From contig QZKW01000066.1 in assembly GCA_003599885.1 (NCBI GenBank), positions 1-64,000 of the forward strand: 64,000 nucleotides of DNA. The letters are read 5' to 3'. A program made the translations under genes and the position numbers. The number at the start of each line of letters is the position of its first letter. Within the stretch, counting starts at the first letter, position 1. Origin of the DNA: Desulfobacteraceae bacterium (GTDB lineage: Bacteria > Desulfobacterota > Desulfobacteria > Desulfobacterales > Desulfosalsimonadaceae). Shown here one piece after another: positions 21,042 to 30,883 of the stretch. The notes beneath the pieces are model-generated. The model was not told where the DNA came from. It did no database searches and was given only the letters and a program-made list of their open reading frames with translations.

Positions 21042-21845
21042 CTATTTGGGATGCGTCAACTCAAGTGTTACAATTTCACCATTTTGACCGGTGATAGCCA
21101 CCGGCTCATTATTTAACAGCACGTTCACACCATCTGGATTTCCCACTTCCATGCAAATCCGGTTCAGTGCTTCCAGTTCAATATGGTCCTTCGGATTCAG
21201 CAGATACGCTACAAGCTCCGCATCATCTACCCCTATCTTGATCATTGTTTCTTCAACAGCGTCTATTTTAAGGAATAGTTTGGCAGTTTGTGCCGGCGGT
21301 ACCACATCAACAGAAGGAGAGGCCGCCTCTTCAATTGCCACCGGTTCAACTTCTTCCGGATGCGCGTCATCTGCGGATTCGGCATTCACGTCGCTGATTG
21401 CTTCAGATAGAACATTATCGGCGGATTTCGCAAAATTGGGCTGATAATAAAAATATGCATAAGCGGATAAACCGGCAACGGCGATGATAACCACCAGGGT
21501 CAGGAAAAAGCGAAGGAAAAACCGTTTATTGTGTTTTAACGGCGCCTCTGAATCAGAATTCTCTGTTTGATAAAAAAAAGAACGGTTAATCTCATACCTA
21601 TCGACGATGTCATCCTCATCAACACCGAGCCACCGGGCGTAGTCACGGAGAAGGGCTTGCACCTGATCTGTTTCCGGCAGTTGTTCATGGTCTTCATCCT
21701 CGATAAGCATCAGTTTCCGTATACTGATTTGGGTCTCATAGGCGACTTCTTCTATCGATATCCCCTGTTGCACACGGATGGCTTTCAGATAACGGCCGAA
21801 CGGCATGGCTCGCGGATCCGGATTCAAGATAATATGGTCATTCAC
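21042..21845 (-). CDS. RodZ-like protein: HTH domain, one membrane helix, DUF4115
   Basis: The 267-residue product has an Xre-type helix-turn-helix (about 14-80; GRYLKAIRVQQGISIEEVAYETQ), one membrane segment (about 108-130, RFFLTLVVIIAVAGLSAYAYF), an acidic periplasmic linker and a C-terminal beta domain like DUF4115. This is the layout of RodZ, which links the MreB cytoskeleton to the cell-wall machinery in rods. The start is GTG 21845 with AGGAAG six bases upstream. The neighbours are not shape genes, so a purely regulatory role is possible. Confidence 0.85.
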   Translation of the reverse strand: MNDHIILNPDPRAMPFGRYLKAIRVQQGISIEEVAYETQISIRKLMLIEDEDHEQLPETDQVQALLRDYARWLGVDEDDIVDRYEINRSFFYQTENSDSEAPLKHNKRFFLRFFLTLVVIIAVAGLSAYAYFYYQPNFAKSADNVLSEAISDVNAESADDAHPEEVEPVAIEEAASPSVDVVPPAQTAKLFLKIDAVEETMIKIGVDDAELVAYLLNPKDHIELEALNRICMEVGNPDGVNVLLNNEPVAITGQNGEIVTLELTHPK

Positions 21846-21911
21846 TGTTCACTTCCTGACCCTGAGAATAATCCAGAAGGTTATCCCGGGTAAATGAAAA
21901 ACGGTTTAAAT

Positions 21912-22925
21912 TTATTGTATAATTTTAATATCTGCGTCTTTCCGGAGCGTTTCTATCCATGACTGAAACTTTTTATTGACTGCGTCTTCATAAAGCTTTT
22001 GTCTGATTTCATCAGCCACCTCGCTCAATTCCTTTCCCCCGGATTCCTGAATATCTTCAACAAAAAAAATCTGGAATCCCTGATCGGTTTCAATAATCGA
22101 TGAAAACGATCCGGGCTCAAGGGGTGACACTGCCGATTTGATATTTTCAGCAAGCTCATCCAGTGCGAAAAACCCGAGCTTCCCGCCGTCGCTGGCATTC
22201 ACTGCTTCAGAGTATTCCATGGCCATTTTTTCAAATGACGCGCCATCTGACAATTGTTGATGGATGCTTTCCATTTTGCCGAAATTGCTCTGTGTTGACG
22301 GCGCTTCAATATCAAACCCCAGTGGCATCACAATATTTCGAATCATATATTTTTTTTGAGGCGCATAGCTTTCCGGATGATCGTTATAATATTTCAGCAC
22401 ATCAGAGTCTGTGATGATAATTTTCGACTTGATTTTAAGATTCACCAGTTGATTCCGCTGCATCTGTTTTTTGATCTCCTTGCGGTAATCACTCATGCTG
22501 ATGCCACTGGCGGTTAACGCGCTCCGGAGATCTTCATCAGAATAATAATTTGCCGATTTCACCTGCTCAATGGCTTTGTCAATTTCCTGTTCATCGACAA
22601 AAATTCCGGCGGTTTTAATTTCCTGGTCCGCCAGCTTGTCGTCAATCAGAGAGTTCAACATTTCCTGCCGAAGGCGATAAATCTCTGCCTGCTGCATATC
22701 AGCCGAAAACCCTTTTTTCCGGATCTGATCCTCAACGGGCGCCAATGCGTTATTGAGATCCGTCAGCCGGATAATATCATCGTTGACGATTGCGACGATG
22801 CGGTCTACCACTTCAGCGGAAAAACACGGATGAACAAAACCCGCACACAGGATCAGCGTAATGCCTGACAGCCCGCAAACACACAGTTTTTTCATAAAAA
22901 CACAACGGAAAATCTTAATTTTCAT
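21912..22925 (-). CDS. Periplasmic SurA-like chaperone with parvulin domain
   Basis: This 337-residue exported foldase has an N-terminal signal peptide (hydrophobic core KKLCVCGLSGITLILCAGF). The SurA N-terminal chaperone domain (about 38-165; VDRIVAIVNDDIIRLTDLNNAL) is followed by one parvulin-type prolyl isomerase domain (about 185-290; YMIRNIVMP, DGGKLGFFALDEL, GFQIFFVED) and a C-terminal helix. It probably assists outer-membrane protein folding. ATG 22925 opens the frame. ATG 22895 (MKKLCV) would give a more typical signal peptide but lacks a ribosome-binding site. It lies 72 bases downstream of mfd. Confidence 0.9.
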   Translation of the reverse strand: MKIKIFRCVFMKKLCVCGLSGITLILCAGFVHPCFSAEVVDRIVAIVNDDIIRLTDLNNALAPVEDQIRKKGFSADMQQAEIYRLRQEMLNSLIDDKLADQEIKTAGIFVDEQEIDKAIEQVKSANYYSDEDLRSALTASGISMSDYRKEIKKQMQRNQLVNLKIKSKIIITDSDVLKYYNDHPESYAPQKKYMIRNIVMPLGFDIEAPSTQSNFGKMESIHQQLSDGASFEKMAMEYSEAVNASDGGKLGFFALDELAENIKSAVSPLEPGSFSSIIETDQGFQIFFVEDIQESGGKELSEVADEIRQKLYEDAVNKKFQSWIETLRKDADIKIIQ

Positions 22926-22997
22926 ACTCAGGCAATCTCGTATTCCGATTTTAAGTAACTTATTATTTTAATTAATATTTTATATATTTTAAAAGAC

Positions 22998-25900
22998 TTA
23001 ACCATTAACATATCCATAAATTTCCATCAAGATATTTTTGGTATTTCCTATAATACTTCCAAGTCCGTTTGCATTAAGAATCACCTTCAACCCGTTATCC
23101 GGCAGAAAAACATAGCGTTCCGGATTTTTATCGACCAGCTCCAACAAACCAAATGGCCGTTTTTGATGCAATTCGGAAAACCAAAGAAACAAAAACCGTT
23201 CATTTACATCCAGGCGCTTAACACCGGCCTTGACGGACAAAATCTTCAGCATGATTTTTAAGAGCAGATTGCCCGCCTCCTGAGGCAGGCGTCCGTACCG
23301 GTCAATCAGCTCCTCTTTAAAGTCTGACACATCACCCAATTCCATCATTTTAGCCAGGCGCCGGTAAGCCATCAGCCGCTGGTCAATATCGGCGATATAG
23401 TCTTCCGGGATAAAAACCGACATGGGCACATTGATTTCCGGCTCCAGTTTTTCGACCACCGATTCGCCCTTTATGCGGGCGATGGCGTCCTCCATGAGTT
23501 GTAAAAACATGTCATATCCCACAGCAGCGATATGACCGGATTGGGAAACGCCCAGAGCTGCGCCGCCGCCCCTGATCTTTAAGTCATTCATGGCGATTTG
23601 AAAACCCGCGCCCAACCCTGTGTGTTCCATCAACACCCTCAGCCGCTTTTCCGCATCACGGGTCAAGGCGGCTTCCCTTGATATCAGAAGATAGGCGTAA
23701 GCCTGTTCATTAGAACGACCCACCCGTCCCCGCAACTGGTAAATCTGGGCCAGGCCGTAGCGTTCCGCCCGGTTGAGGATGATTGTATTGGCGTTGGGTA
23801 TGTCCAGGCCGGATTCCACGATTGTGGTGCTGACCAGCATGTCGATTTCCCGGTTAAGAAACTGGAACATGGCGTTTTCCAGTTCTTCTTCACTGAGGCG
23901 TCCGTGGGCCACGGCCAGGCGAACTTCCGGAACAAGTTCCTTAAGATATTTGGCGATATTCCATATCGTATTAATATTGTTATGAACAAAAAATATCTGT
24001 CCCTTGCGCTCCATTTCTTTACGGATGGCTTCAATGATGATCGCCGGATCAAATTCGGATATATAAGAAATGATGGCCTGACGCTGTTCCGGAGGGGTCT
24101 GAATCACACTGATATCCCGGACGCCCATCATGGACATGTGAAGGGTCCGGGGAATAGGTGTTGCGGTCATGGACAGCAAATCCACGTCCTGGCGCATTTT
24201 TTTCAATTTCTCTTTATGCTTGACCCCAAATCGCTGCTCCTCATCAATGACCGCCAGTCCGAGATCCTTGAATTTTATATCTTTCTGGACCAGCCGATGG
24301 GTGCCGATGACAATGTCGATCTTGCCTTCCTGTAAACCGGTGATGATCTTTTTTTGTTCCGTATTCGAGCGGAACCGGCTCAGGCAGGCGATATGGATCG
24401 GATACCGTTCAAAGCGTTCTGAAAACGTTTTATAATGCTGCTCCGCAAGCAGTGTAGTGGGCACTAAAATGGCCGCCTGCTTCCCGTCATTCACAGCTTT
24501 AAAAGCCGCGCGCAAAGCAATTTCAGTTTTTCCATATCCGACATCTCCGCAAATCAGGCGATCCATAGGAGAAGTCGCTTCCATATCACACAAGACATCA
24601 TCAATGGCTTTGAGTTGATCCGACGTTTCTTCATAGGGAAAAGAAGCTTCGAAATCCTGATAATAATTATCCGGCGGACTGAAAGCGTGTCCCTGAATAA
24701 CCTTACGGGCCGCATACATTTCAAGCAGCTCACCGGCAATTTTTTCAACGGATTTTTTGGCTTTTTCCCGAATTCGCAGCCAGGATTTACCGCCCATTTT
24801 ATCGATCACCGGCTGGGCGCCGTCAACGCCCATATATTTCTGCACCATATCCAGGCGGTCGACCGGTATGTACAACCGGTCCCCGTCTTTATATACAAGC
24901 AGCAGAAAATCATTGGTAATGCCTTCAATCGTCAACTTTTCAAGCCCCTTGTACATGCCGATGCCATGTTCCACATGCACCACCAAATCATCAATGGCCA
25001 TATCTCCAAAAACAAGGAGTTCTGTTTTTACGGACCCCTTTGTTTTCATAACCCGGCGGCGTTTTTGCCGGGAACCGAAAATTTCACGGTCCGTAATGAT
25101 TGCCAGCGACTGTTCCGGCCATACGAAACCGGCGGAAAGCGATCCCTGACAAATACAGATCCCGGGCCTGGCGTTCTGTATTTTCTGTAAAGGGGTTTGA
25201 GTCAAACGAGGGGAAATGCCGTATGGGGCAATCAGCGCTTGCAATCTTTGAATCTGAGAATCGGAACTGCACACCATCAGGACTAAATATCCGGCAGTCT
25301 GTTTTTCATTAATCCATTGGGCCAAAGGCATCAGGATATGGTCGTCTTTTTTCTCGGTCAATAAATCGGCTGAAATTTCATTGTTGTCCTGGGATGACAA
25401 TATCATTCCAACAGGCTTTTTTTCGCTTTCTATGTCTCTTGCCACCGATGGCAGTAACCGGAATGTCAATCGGAGTTCCTGTGCGAGGTTCGTTTTTGCT
25501 GATGCCCATTTCAGATAAATCGTTTCAGGATCAACACACAGCCGATCATCTTGTGATGCAGTTACGAAATTTTTGACGGCCTGATCTTCCGCAAACAGGG
25601 CGGCTTTTTCTATTTCTCCGGGGTCAGACTGAATCCAGAAAGCGCCCTGGGGCGCGTAATCGAAAATTGAATCCAGGGAAGGATAAATAAGCGGCAACAG
25701 ACTTTCGATGCCGGGAAAAACCCCTTCCCTGCGGATGCGATCGATAAATTCTTCGGCATGTTTCTGTAACAGTCCTTTTTCACCGACCATCTTCCGGATG
25801 TGAAGAATGGTTTCGCTTAGCCGGCATTTTTCCAGAACCGCTTCCCTTGCCGGAAGGATGACCGCTTCGGCAAGACTTCCGGTGGTGCGTTGGGTAGCAG

Positions 25901-26522
25901 GGGAAAAAAACCGAATGGAATCCACTGTATCTCCAGACAATTCAATACGAAGAGGCTCCGGGTACATGGGAGAAAAAATATCAATAATCCCTCCTCTGAC
26001 GGAATATTCACCGTAATCTTCCACAAGGGTCACATGGGTATAGCCGCCTGCGTGCAGTTTTGCGACGAGATCATCCCGGTCGGTTTCTTCGCCGCACATC
26101 ACCAATTCTGCGTAATCCCATAACGTCTTTCTGGGGATCAATCGCTGAAGAAGCGTTTCCACAGGCATCACAACGATTTTTGGCGCCCCCCCGTCTCCCA
26201 GCCGGTACAGGGTTTGAATTCTTTGCGCGGCAGTTGCGTTGTTATAAGCAATCCGTTTAAAAGGTAAAATATTGTACGCAGGGAAAAGTATGATTTCAGG
26301 AGTACGCTCATCCGCAAAAAATCTCAGATTGTCACAAAACTCTTCACACATCTTCAGTGAAGGCAGCACCACCATAATGGGCTTTTTCACCTCACTGCCC
26401 AAACGCGCAGTCAGAAATGCCCGTTCTGACTGACCGATGCCGCTGCAATGGACCGGTTCGTGATGATGATGAACCCATTCAATCAGCGACTGAATGGATG
26501 ATATATTATTCAACTGCTCCAT
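22998..26522 (-). CDS. mfd: Transcription-repair coupling factor Mfd
   Basis: Mfd removes RNA polymerase stalled at lesions and recruits UvrA. The 1174-residue product has the UvrB-homology N-terminus, the RNA-polymerase interaction domain (LVVHVEHGIGMYKGLEKL), a RecG-like translocase with Walker A LICGDVGYGKTEIA and Walker B box VIDEEQRFGVKHKE, motif VI region QLRGRVGRS, and the TRCF C-terminal domain. An upstream TTG at 26540 is open, but ATG 26522 has GGAAAGA upstream and starts MEQLNNISS, so I use it. It is the first gene of the long minus-strand run. Confidence 0.97.
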   Translation of the reverse strand: MEQLNNISSIQSLIEWVHHHHEPVHCSGIGQSERAFLTARLGSEVKKPIMVVLPSLKMCEEFCDNLRFFADERTPEIILFPAYNILPFKRIAYNNATAAQRIQTLYRLGDGGAPKIVVMPVETLLQRLIPRKTLWDYAELVMCGEETDRDDLVAKLHAGGYTHVTLVEDYGEYSVRGGIIDIFSPMYPEPLRIELSGDTVDSIRFFSPATQRTTGSLAEAVILPAREAVLEKCRLSETILHIRKMVGEKGLLQKHAEEFIDRIRREGVFPGIESLLPLIYPSLDSIFDYAPQGAFWIQSDPGEIEKAALFAEDQAVKNFVTASQDDRLCVDPETIYLKWASAKTNLAQELRLTFRLLPSVARDIESEKKPVGMILSSQDNNEISADLLTEKKDDHILMPLAQWINEKQTAGYLVLMVCSSDSQIQRLQALIAPYGISPRLTQTPLQKIQNARPGICICQGSLSAGFVWPEQSLAIITDREIFGSRQKRRRVMKTKGSVKTELLVFGDMAIDDLVVHVEHGIGMYKGLEKLTIEGITNDFLLLVYKDGDRLYIPVDRLDMVQKYMGVDGAQPVIDKMGGKSWLRIREKAKKSVEKIAGELLEMYAARKVIQGHAFSPPDNYYQDFEASFPYEETSDQLKAIDDVLCDMEATSPMDRLICGDVGYGKTEIALRAAFKAVNDGKQAAILVPTTLLAEQHYKTFSERFERYPIHIACLSRFRSNTEQKKIITGLQEGKIDIVIGTHRLVQKDIKFKDLGLAVIDEEQRFGVKHKEKLKKMRQDVDLLSMTATPIPRTLHMSMMGVRDISVIQTPPEQRQAIISYISEFDPAIIIEAIRKEMERKGQIFFVHNNINTIWNIAKYLKELVPEVRLAVAHGRLSEEELENAMFQFLNREIDMLVSTTIVESGLDIPNANTIILNRAERYGLAQIYQLRGRVGRSNEQAYAYLLISREAALTRDAEKRLRVLMEHTGLGAGFQIAMNDLKIRGGGAALGVSQSGHIAAVGYDMFLQLMEDAIARIKGESVVEKLEPEINVPMSVFIPEDYIADIDQRLMAYRRLAKMMELGDVSDFKEELIDRYGRLPQEAGNLLLKIMLKILSVKAGVKRLDVNERFLFLWFSELHQKRPFGLLELVDKNPERYVFLPDNGLKVILNANGLGSIIGNTKNILMEIYGYVNG

Positions 26523-26627
26523 AGTGGATAATCTTTCCAATAATCATTATGAAAACATATGGCAGACATCCTCTGAAGCCTGCATTTTTAGACTTGCAAG
26601 TCGGCTGATACACCAGACAAAAACAGC

Positions 26628-26656
26628 TTGACGCTAAGTATCCGGCGTGTTAAAAG
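26628..26656 (+). promoter_or_regulatory. Probable promoter of the tRNA-Thr gene
   Basis: TTGACG at 26628-26633 and TAAAAG at 26651-26656 are 17 bases apart. Transcription would begin about 25 bases before the mature tRNA. Confidence 0.4.
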
Positions 26657-26686
26657 CCATGATGTTTTTTGAGGGGCTCGTTGCGG

Positions 26687-26762
26687 GCCGACGTAGCTCA
26701 GTTGGTAGAGCAGCTGATTCGTAATCAGCAGGTCAGCGGTTCAATTCCGCTCGTCGGCTCCA
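26687..26762 (+). tRNA. tRNA-Thr(CGU)
   Basis: A complete cloverleaf can be folded by eye. The acceptor stem is GCCGACG / CGTCGGC. The D arm is GCTC-AGTTGGTA-GAGC. The anticodon stem GCTGA/TCAGC has loop TTCGTAA, giving anticodon CGT, which reads ACG. The T arm contains GGTTCAATTCC. Discriminator T is followed by encoded CCA. It stands alone, with no adjacent tRNA, integrase or attachment-site duplicate visible in the window. Confidence 0.96.
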
Positions 26763-27073
26763 GTTTCTTCATTAATAATAAAACGATCTCTTAACAAAAC
26801 ATTCACAGAAAATACAATCCGCATTTTGATTATTTATTATTTTGTGACGTCTTGAATCCTGTAATTACCCAAACCAGGCGGATTCAGATCATCCCGCTAT
26901 AGGAAAAATCTTTGTGTTGTTACCGCTGAAACGATCAACAAAAACATCCACGCTGGCATCCGGGTTTTTTAAGGCTTTATCAGTAAAAAAATCAAGGTTA
27001 TATATTTTTAAAAAAAATAAATCTTCTTGACATACGGTTCATATCTATTTATTTTGAATGATATTAACTATAT
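26763..27073. other. Intergenic region downstream of tRNA-Thr
   Basis: This is 311 A/T-rich bases. I see no gene and no integrase remnant. The only recognisable element is the promoter near its 3' end. No obvious terminator for the tRNA is visible. Confidence 0.4.
27027..27055 (+). promoter_or_regulatory. Probable sigma-70 promoter upstream of the small ORF and ihfA
   Basis: TTGACA at 27027-27032 and TATTTT at 27050-27055 are separated by 17 bases in A/T-rich DNA. It is oriented towards ihfA. Confidence 0.5.
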
Positions 27074-27298
27074 TTGAGTGATGCGTCAGCAATAGTCAAT
27101 AATAAGAAACAGATACAAACATCACGGCTTTTTAGGTATAACTATTTAAAATCAATGAATTTACCCGATGAAATAGCTCTAAAGGACGAGATTCAGGAAA
27201 TCGCAGACAGAATTGATCATATCATCGAAACGGTCAACCAGTATCATCATCCCTCTTTACAGGATGCGGATTCAACCGAAATCCATGAAACTGATTAA
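27074..27298 (+). CDS. Possible small protein of unknown function upstream of ihfA
   Basis: The open frame of 74 codons begins with TTG at 27074. An internal ATG at 27155 would give 47 residues, acidic and helical (PDEIALKDEIQEIADRIDHI). Neither start has a good Shine-Dalgarno. The C-terminal part looks more protein-like than the N-terminal part, which is basic. It lies between a promoter and ihfA on the same strand, so it could be a short leader gene or just untranslated leader. No family is recognised. Confidence 0.3.
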   Translation: MSDASAIVNNKKQIQTSRLFRYNYLKSMNLPDEIALKDEIQEIADRIDHIIETVNQYHHPSLQDADSTEIHETD

Positions 27299-27368
27299 CG
27301 GGGACGATGGCGATCATTTTTCAGACACACAAAAAATACTCTATTAACCAGCCTAAGCAGGAGGCGTA

Positions 27369-27653
27369 ATGGCATTAACAAAAAATAAAATCGTTGAACA
27401 CGTTAATGAACTCGGATTTACCAAGAAAAAATCTGTTGAAATCGTCGAATCCCTTCTTGAAATTATCAAAGACAGCCTTGAAAAGGGAGATGATGTTCTT
27501 GTTTCAGGTTTTGGCAAATTCTGCGTCAAGGAGAAGTCCACACGACGGGGAAGAAACCCGGCGACTGGAGACGACTTGCTCCTAGATGAGAGAAACGTTG
27601 TTACATTCAAGTGTTCTGGAAAATTACGGGAAAGTATCAATAACGGCAAATAA
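27369..27653 (+). CDS. ihfA: Integration host factor alpha-type subunit
   Basis: The 94-residue product belongs to the HU/IHF family and is closer to IHF-alpha: TKKKSVEIVESLLEIIKDSLEKGDDVLVSGFGKF, then the arm RRGRNPATGDDLLLDERNVVTF. IHF bends DNA at specific sites and commonly assists sigma-54 promoters, which suits the NtrC-type activator encoded next door. AGGAGG lies six bases before ATG 27369. The fused hairpin downstream can end the transcript. Confidence 0.92.
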   Translation: MALTKNKIVEHVNELGFTKKKSVEIVESLLEIIKDSLEKGDDVLVSGFGKFCVKEKSTRRGRNPATGDDLLLDERNVVTFKCSGKLRESINNGK

Positions 27654-27825
27654 TGAAAGCGGTCCTGTTTTTATTTGAACGTGTTGATGATGCGTTTCGG
27701 GACAGATTCTTCTTCGCAGCATAATCAGGGCATCACGAAAAGAGCGTTTGCAACCGCCCAATCTTTCTTATTTTGCGGTTGAACCCGCAACAGAAGCATG
27801 ACATTTGCATTCCCAATCATAAAAC

Positions 27826-27877
27826 AATACGTCTGGAAATCTTCGATTCAATCGGAGGTTTCCAGACGTATTTTTTT
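27826..27877. terminator. Hairpin terminator between ihfA and the sigma-54 activator gene
   Basis: AATACGTCTGGAAA at 27826-27839 pairs perfectly with TTTCCAGACGTATT at 27859-27872. An inner partial stem lies between them and a T-run reaches 27877. It separates convergent genes and may work in both directions. Confidence 0.8.
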
Positions 27878-27882
27878 GGAGG

Positions 27883-29259
27883 TCAATCAATATTATAAGC
27901 TTTAAGCTTGCTTAAAAGGGACGGGTGACTGATCTCAAGAAGTTGAGAGGCTCGGGTGCGATTACCCCCGGTTTCTGCCAGAGCGCGGCGGATCAGGTGG
28001 TTCTCCAGTATTTCCTTTCCTGTTTTTAACGAAAAATCATTAAACAGTTCTTCCATCTTCGGTGCCGCATTATTTTCTTCGCATGCCATTTTCAACGGAA
28101 AATTTTCAGGAATCAGCACATCTTCTTCGGCCATCACCATCGCCCGCTCGATCATGTTTTCCAACTCCCGAACATTGCCTGGCCAGCGGTGTTTAAGCAA
28201 CAGGGACATAGCCGCCGGACTGACGCCGGTGACCGTCTTTCCAAGCTTCACGTTGAATTGAGCGATAAAATGATCGCACAATAAAGGGATGTCTTCCGCA
28301 TGCTCAACCAATGACGGCAACCGGATGGGCAGTACATTTAAACGATAAAATAAATCTTCTCGAAAATGACCGTCTGCCACCTCATTTTCCAGGTTTTTGG
28401 ACGTTGCCGTGATCACCCGCACATCAATCATCCGACTCTGAGTACCGCCCACCGGCCGGACTTCATTGTCCTGAAGCACCCGCAAAAGTTTCACCTGAAG
28501 CGTAAACGGCAAATCCCCCACTTCATCCAGAAAAATAGTTCCGCCGCTCGCCGCTTCAAAAAGCCCCATGTGATTCTTCGTCGCGCCGGTAAACGCTCCC
28601 TTCATATACCCGAACAATTCGCTCTCAAGCAGAGCTTCAGGTATCCCACCACAATTAACAGGAATAAAAGGTTTTTTTGATCTATTACCTCCGAAATGAA
28701 GGCCGCGTGCAACCAGTTCTTTGCCTGTGCCGCTGTCGCCGGTAATCAACACCGTGGTATCATACTGGGCGACTTTTTCCGCCAGCTTGAAAACCGCTTT
28801 CATTTCCTTGCTTTTAGCAATCATATTTCCGAAACCGGACCGTTCAGCCATCTCCCGGATCTGTTCTTTTAAAACCGTGTTTTCACTTTTCAACCGCTCG
28901 CGTTCATCAGCCTTTCGTAAGGTAAGCAAAATTTCATCGGTTTTAAAAGGTTTTGAAATATAATCATAGGCCCCCAGCTTCATGGCTTCCACGGCGGTGT
29001 CAATGCTGCCGTAGGCCGACATCATGATCACATTCATGTTTTCCAGTTTGTCGGCCGCTGCCTTTAAGAAAGCCATACCGTCCATATTCGGCATTCGGAT
29101 ATCACAAAAAACAAAATTATAAGAAGCTTCTTCAATTTTCTGCAATGCTTCTTCACCGTCAGCCGCAGCATCGACTGAAAACCCGGATTCAGTGAGCAAG
29201 GCTGTCAACATATGACGCATATTCTTTTCATCATCAATAACAAGAATACGTTTTCCCAT
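27883..29259 (-). CDS. NtrC-family sigma-54-dependent response regulator
   Basis: The 458-residue product has a receiver domain (phospho-acceptor Asp53 in FCDIRMP), an AAA+ domain with Walker A TGDSGTGKE near 172 and the sigma-54 contact loop GAFTGA, and a C-terminal Fis-type helix-turn-helix (GGNRTRASQLLEISHPSLL). Phosphorylated hexamers open sigma-54 promoters. Start ATG 29259 has GGAGG seven bases upstream, inside the end of the kinase gene whose stop lies just ahead, so the pair is translationally coupled. Targets are unknown; the pilus promoter near 44.1 kb is a candidate. Confidence 0.95.
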   Translation of the reverse strand: MGKRILVIDDEKNMRHMLTALLTESGFSVDAAADGEEALQKIEEASYNFVFCDIRMPNMDGMAFLKAAADKLENMNVIMMSAYGSIDTAVEAMKLGAYDYISKPFKTDEILLTLRKADERERLKSENTVLKEQIREMAERSGFGNMIAKSKEMKAVFKLAEKVAQYDTTVLITGDSGTGKELVARGLHFGGNRSKKPFIPVNCGGIPEALLESELFGYMKGAFTGATKNHMGLFEAASGGTIFLDEVGDLPFTLQVKLLRVLQDNEVRPVGGTQSRMIDVRVITATSKNLENEVADGHFREDLFYRLNVLPIRLPSLVEHAEDIPLLCDHFIAQFNVKLGKTVTGVSPAAMSLLLKHRWPGNVRELENMIERAMVMAEEDVLIPENFPLKMACEENNAAPKMEELFNDFSLKTGKEILENHLIRRALAETGGNRTRASQLLEISHPSLLSKLKAYNID

Positions 29260-29261
29260 AT

Positions 29262-30848
29262 TCAAACCTCCGGTATTTCAGTAGATAGCGGGAACGAAAT
29301 TATAATCGTGGTTCCTTGACCGGTGCCGCTCTCCGCAGTGATGGTTCCACCGGCCTGTTCAATAATCATATAACTGACTGACAGCCCGAGACCGGTGCCC
29401 TTCCCCGGTTCTTTGGTTGTAAAAAACGGATCAAAAATATTTTCAATGTCCTGTTTTGAAATACCCGTGCCGTTGTCCGCCACCCGCAAGATTAAGGTCG
29501 GATGGCCAGCCAACGCCTCCTTGTCAGCAGCGGTTACGGATTGGGTCTCAAGAATAATCTTCCCTTTGGATGCGTTCGTTGACCCGGAAATAGCGTCTGC
29601 CGCATTAATCATCAGATTCACGAGAACCTGCCGTATCTGGTCATAATCGGCAAATATCCTGTCGCCTGTTGCGGTCAAACGGCATTCGATATCGATATCC
29701 CCCATCAGTGGCTGATGAGACATGACGGCCGCCACTTCCTTAACAAGGTCGTGTATCTCAATATATTGCAAATTCAGCGGAGCGGCCCTGGAAAAATCCA
29801 GAAGCTGCCGTATAATACCATGAACCCGCTGGATTTCATCTGCTGCCCGCAACAGATAATCCTGGGCGGTGTCGTCGGCTTTCAACATCGGGCGCGCCTT
29901 CAAGAGATCAATATACCCCAGGACAATTCCAATGGGATTGCCGATCTCATGGGCGATGCCTGCTGACAGACGGCCGATGGACGCCAGTTTTTCCGCCTTG
30001 ACGATATCCTCCTGGGCATTTTTCAATTCCTTGTTTGCCTGCTCCAATTGATTAAAGGCATCCTGAAGATTTTCTTTGTTTTTTTCGATTTTTTCAATCA
30101 TCTGGTTCAAGGCTTTGGACAGTTGATTGAACTCCTGGTATTTCCTGCCGGGCGAAAAGTATAATCGGTCTTTGTCTCTGTAATCATCGGTCATTTTGAT
30201 AAATTTATGAATTGGCCGGATCAGCAGCCGGGACAATCGGTAGGTGCCCAAAAACAGCAATATGAAAAAATTGGCCGTCATGTACCAGATGATGATTTTT
30301 TGTGACTGGCGTAATGCCAGGTAAATTCCGTCAAGTTCTATAATGATGGTTTTCGCGCCAGAAAGCTGCCCGCCAGGGCCTTTGATGAGATCAGATATCA
30401 GGACATACCGGCTCTGGTGCCAGAAAAGACTCCAGATGTCTCCGTAAAATTGAATATGGGGCTGACCAGTCTGCAACACCTGAGAGGTTTGCTGGCGTAG
30501 CGCGTGTTTCAAATCATCAGGAACCAACCCGTAATGATATTCTTCACCCGTAATTGAGTGGAAATCAGCGGATATGAATGGCGTGTTCTTCAGCAGAATA
30601 TCCAGGGCCCCGGTCCATCTCCCGATGTTCGTGCCGTCAGGTTCCGGCAACCCGGTCAAAAGGCGCTTCCCCTGCTCCACTCCGGTGTGAATCAAATTTT
30701 TTTGAACAATATGGATAATTACAAGATATGATAACAGCGTCGTTATCATGATGATTATCGCGAGATTGGCGGCGATCTTGAATTTTAAACTCTGAAAAGG
30801 CACAATCAATATAACCCAAAATCTTTTAAAGTTGATGACATCATTCAA
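29262..30848 (-). CDS. Membrane sensor histidine kinase, partner of the NtrC-type regulator
   Basis: The 528-residue inner-membrane kinase has an N-terminal membrane helix (about 26-48), a periplasmic sensor region of roughly 140 residues, and a second helix (about 188-207). A HAMP-like linker and a coiled coil follow. The HisKA box [20 protein letters not shown] has its phosphorylated His near 300, and the ATPase domain has boxes [17 protein letters not shown] and [12 protein letters not shown]. The frame begins with TTG 30848 and no in-frame ATG precedes the membrane helix, so the exact start is uncertain. The signal sensed is unknown. Confidence 0.92.
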   Translation of the reverse strand: MNDVINFKRFWVILIVPFQSLKFKIAANLAIIIMITTLLSYLVIIHIVQKNLIHTGVEQGKRLLTGLPEPDGTNIGRWTGALDILLKNTPFISADFHSITGEEYHYGLVPDDLKHALRQQTSQVLQTGQPHIQFYGDIWSLFWHQSRYVLISDLIKGPGGQLSGAKTIIIELDGIYLALRQSQKIIIWYMTANFFILLFLGTYRLSRLLIRPIHKFIKMTDDYRDKDRLYFSPGRKYQEFNQLSKALNQMIEKIEKNKENLQDAFNQLEQANKELKNAQEDIVKAEKLASIGRLSAGIAHEIGNPIGIVLGYIDLLKARPMLKADDTAQDYLLRAADEIQRVHGIIRQLLDFSRAAPLNLQYIEIHDLVKEVAAVMSHQPLMGDIDIECRLTATGDRIFADYDQIRQVLVNLMINAADAISGSTNASKGKIILETQSVTAADKEALAGHPTLILRVADNGTGISKQDIENIFDPFFTTKEPGKGTGLGLSVSYMIIEQAGGTITAESGTGQGTTIIISFPLSTEIPEV

Positions 30849-30883
30849 AATATAAAAGAATAATCAGTTATGATCAATCTCTT

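Noticed and set aside
26687-26762. tRNA-Thr as integration site of a genomic island
   Set aside because: No integrase, no direct repeat of the tRNA 3' end seen downstream, and neighbouring genes look like core chromosome.
27754-27784. Hairpin CAACCGC...GCGGTTG as an extra terminator after ihfA
   Set aside because: Loop of 17 bases and no T-run; the hairpin at 27826-27877 is far stronger.
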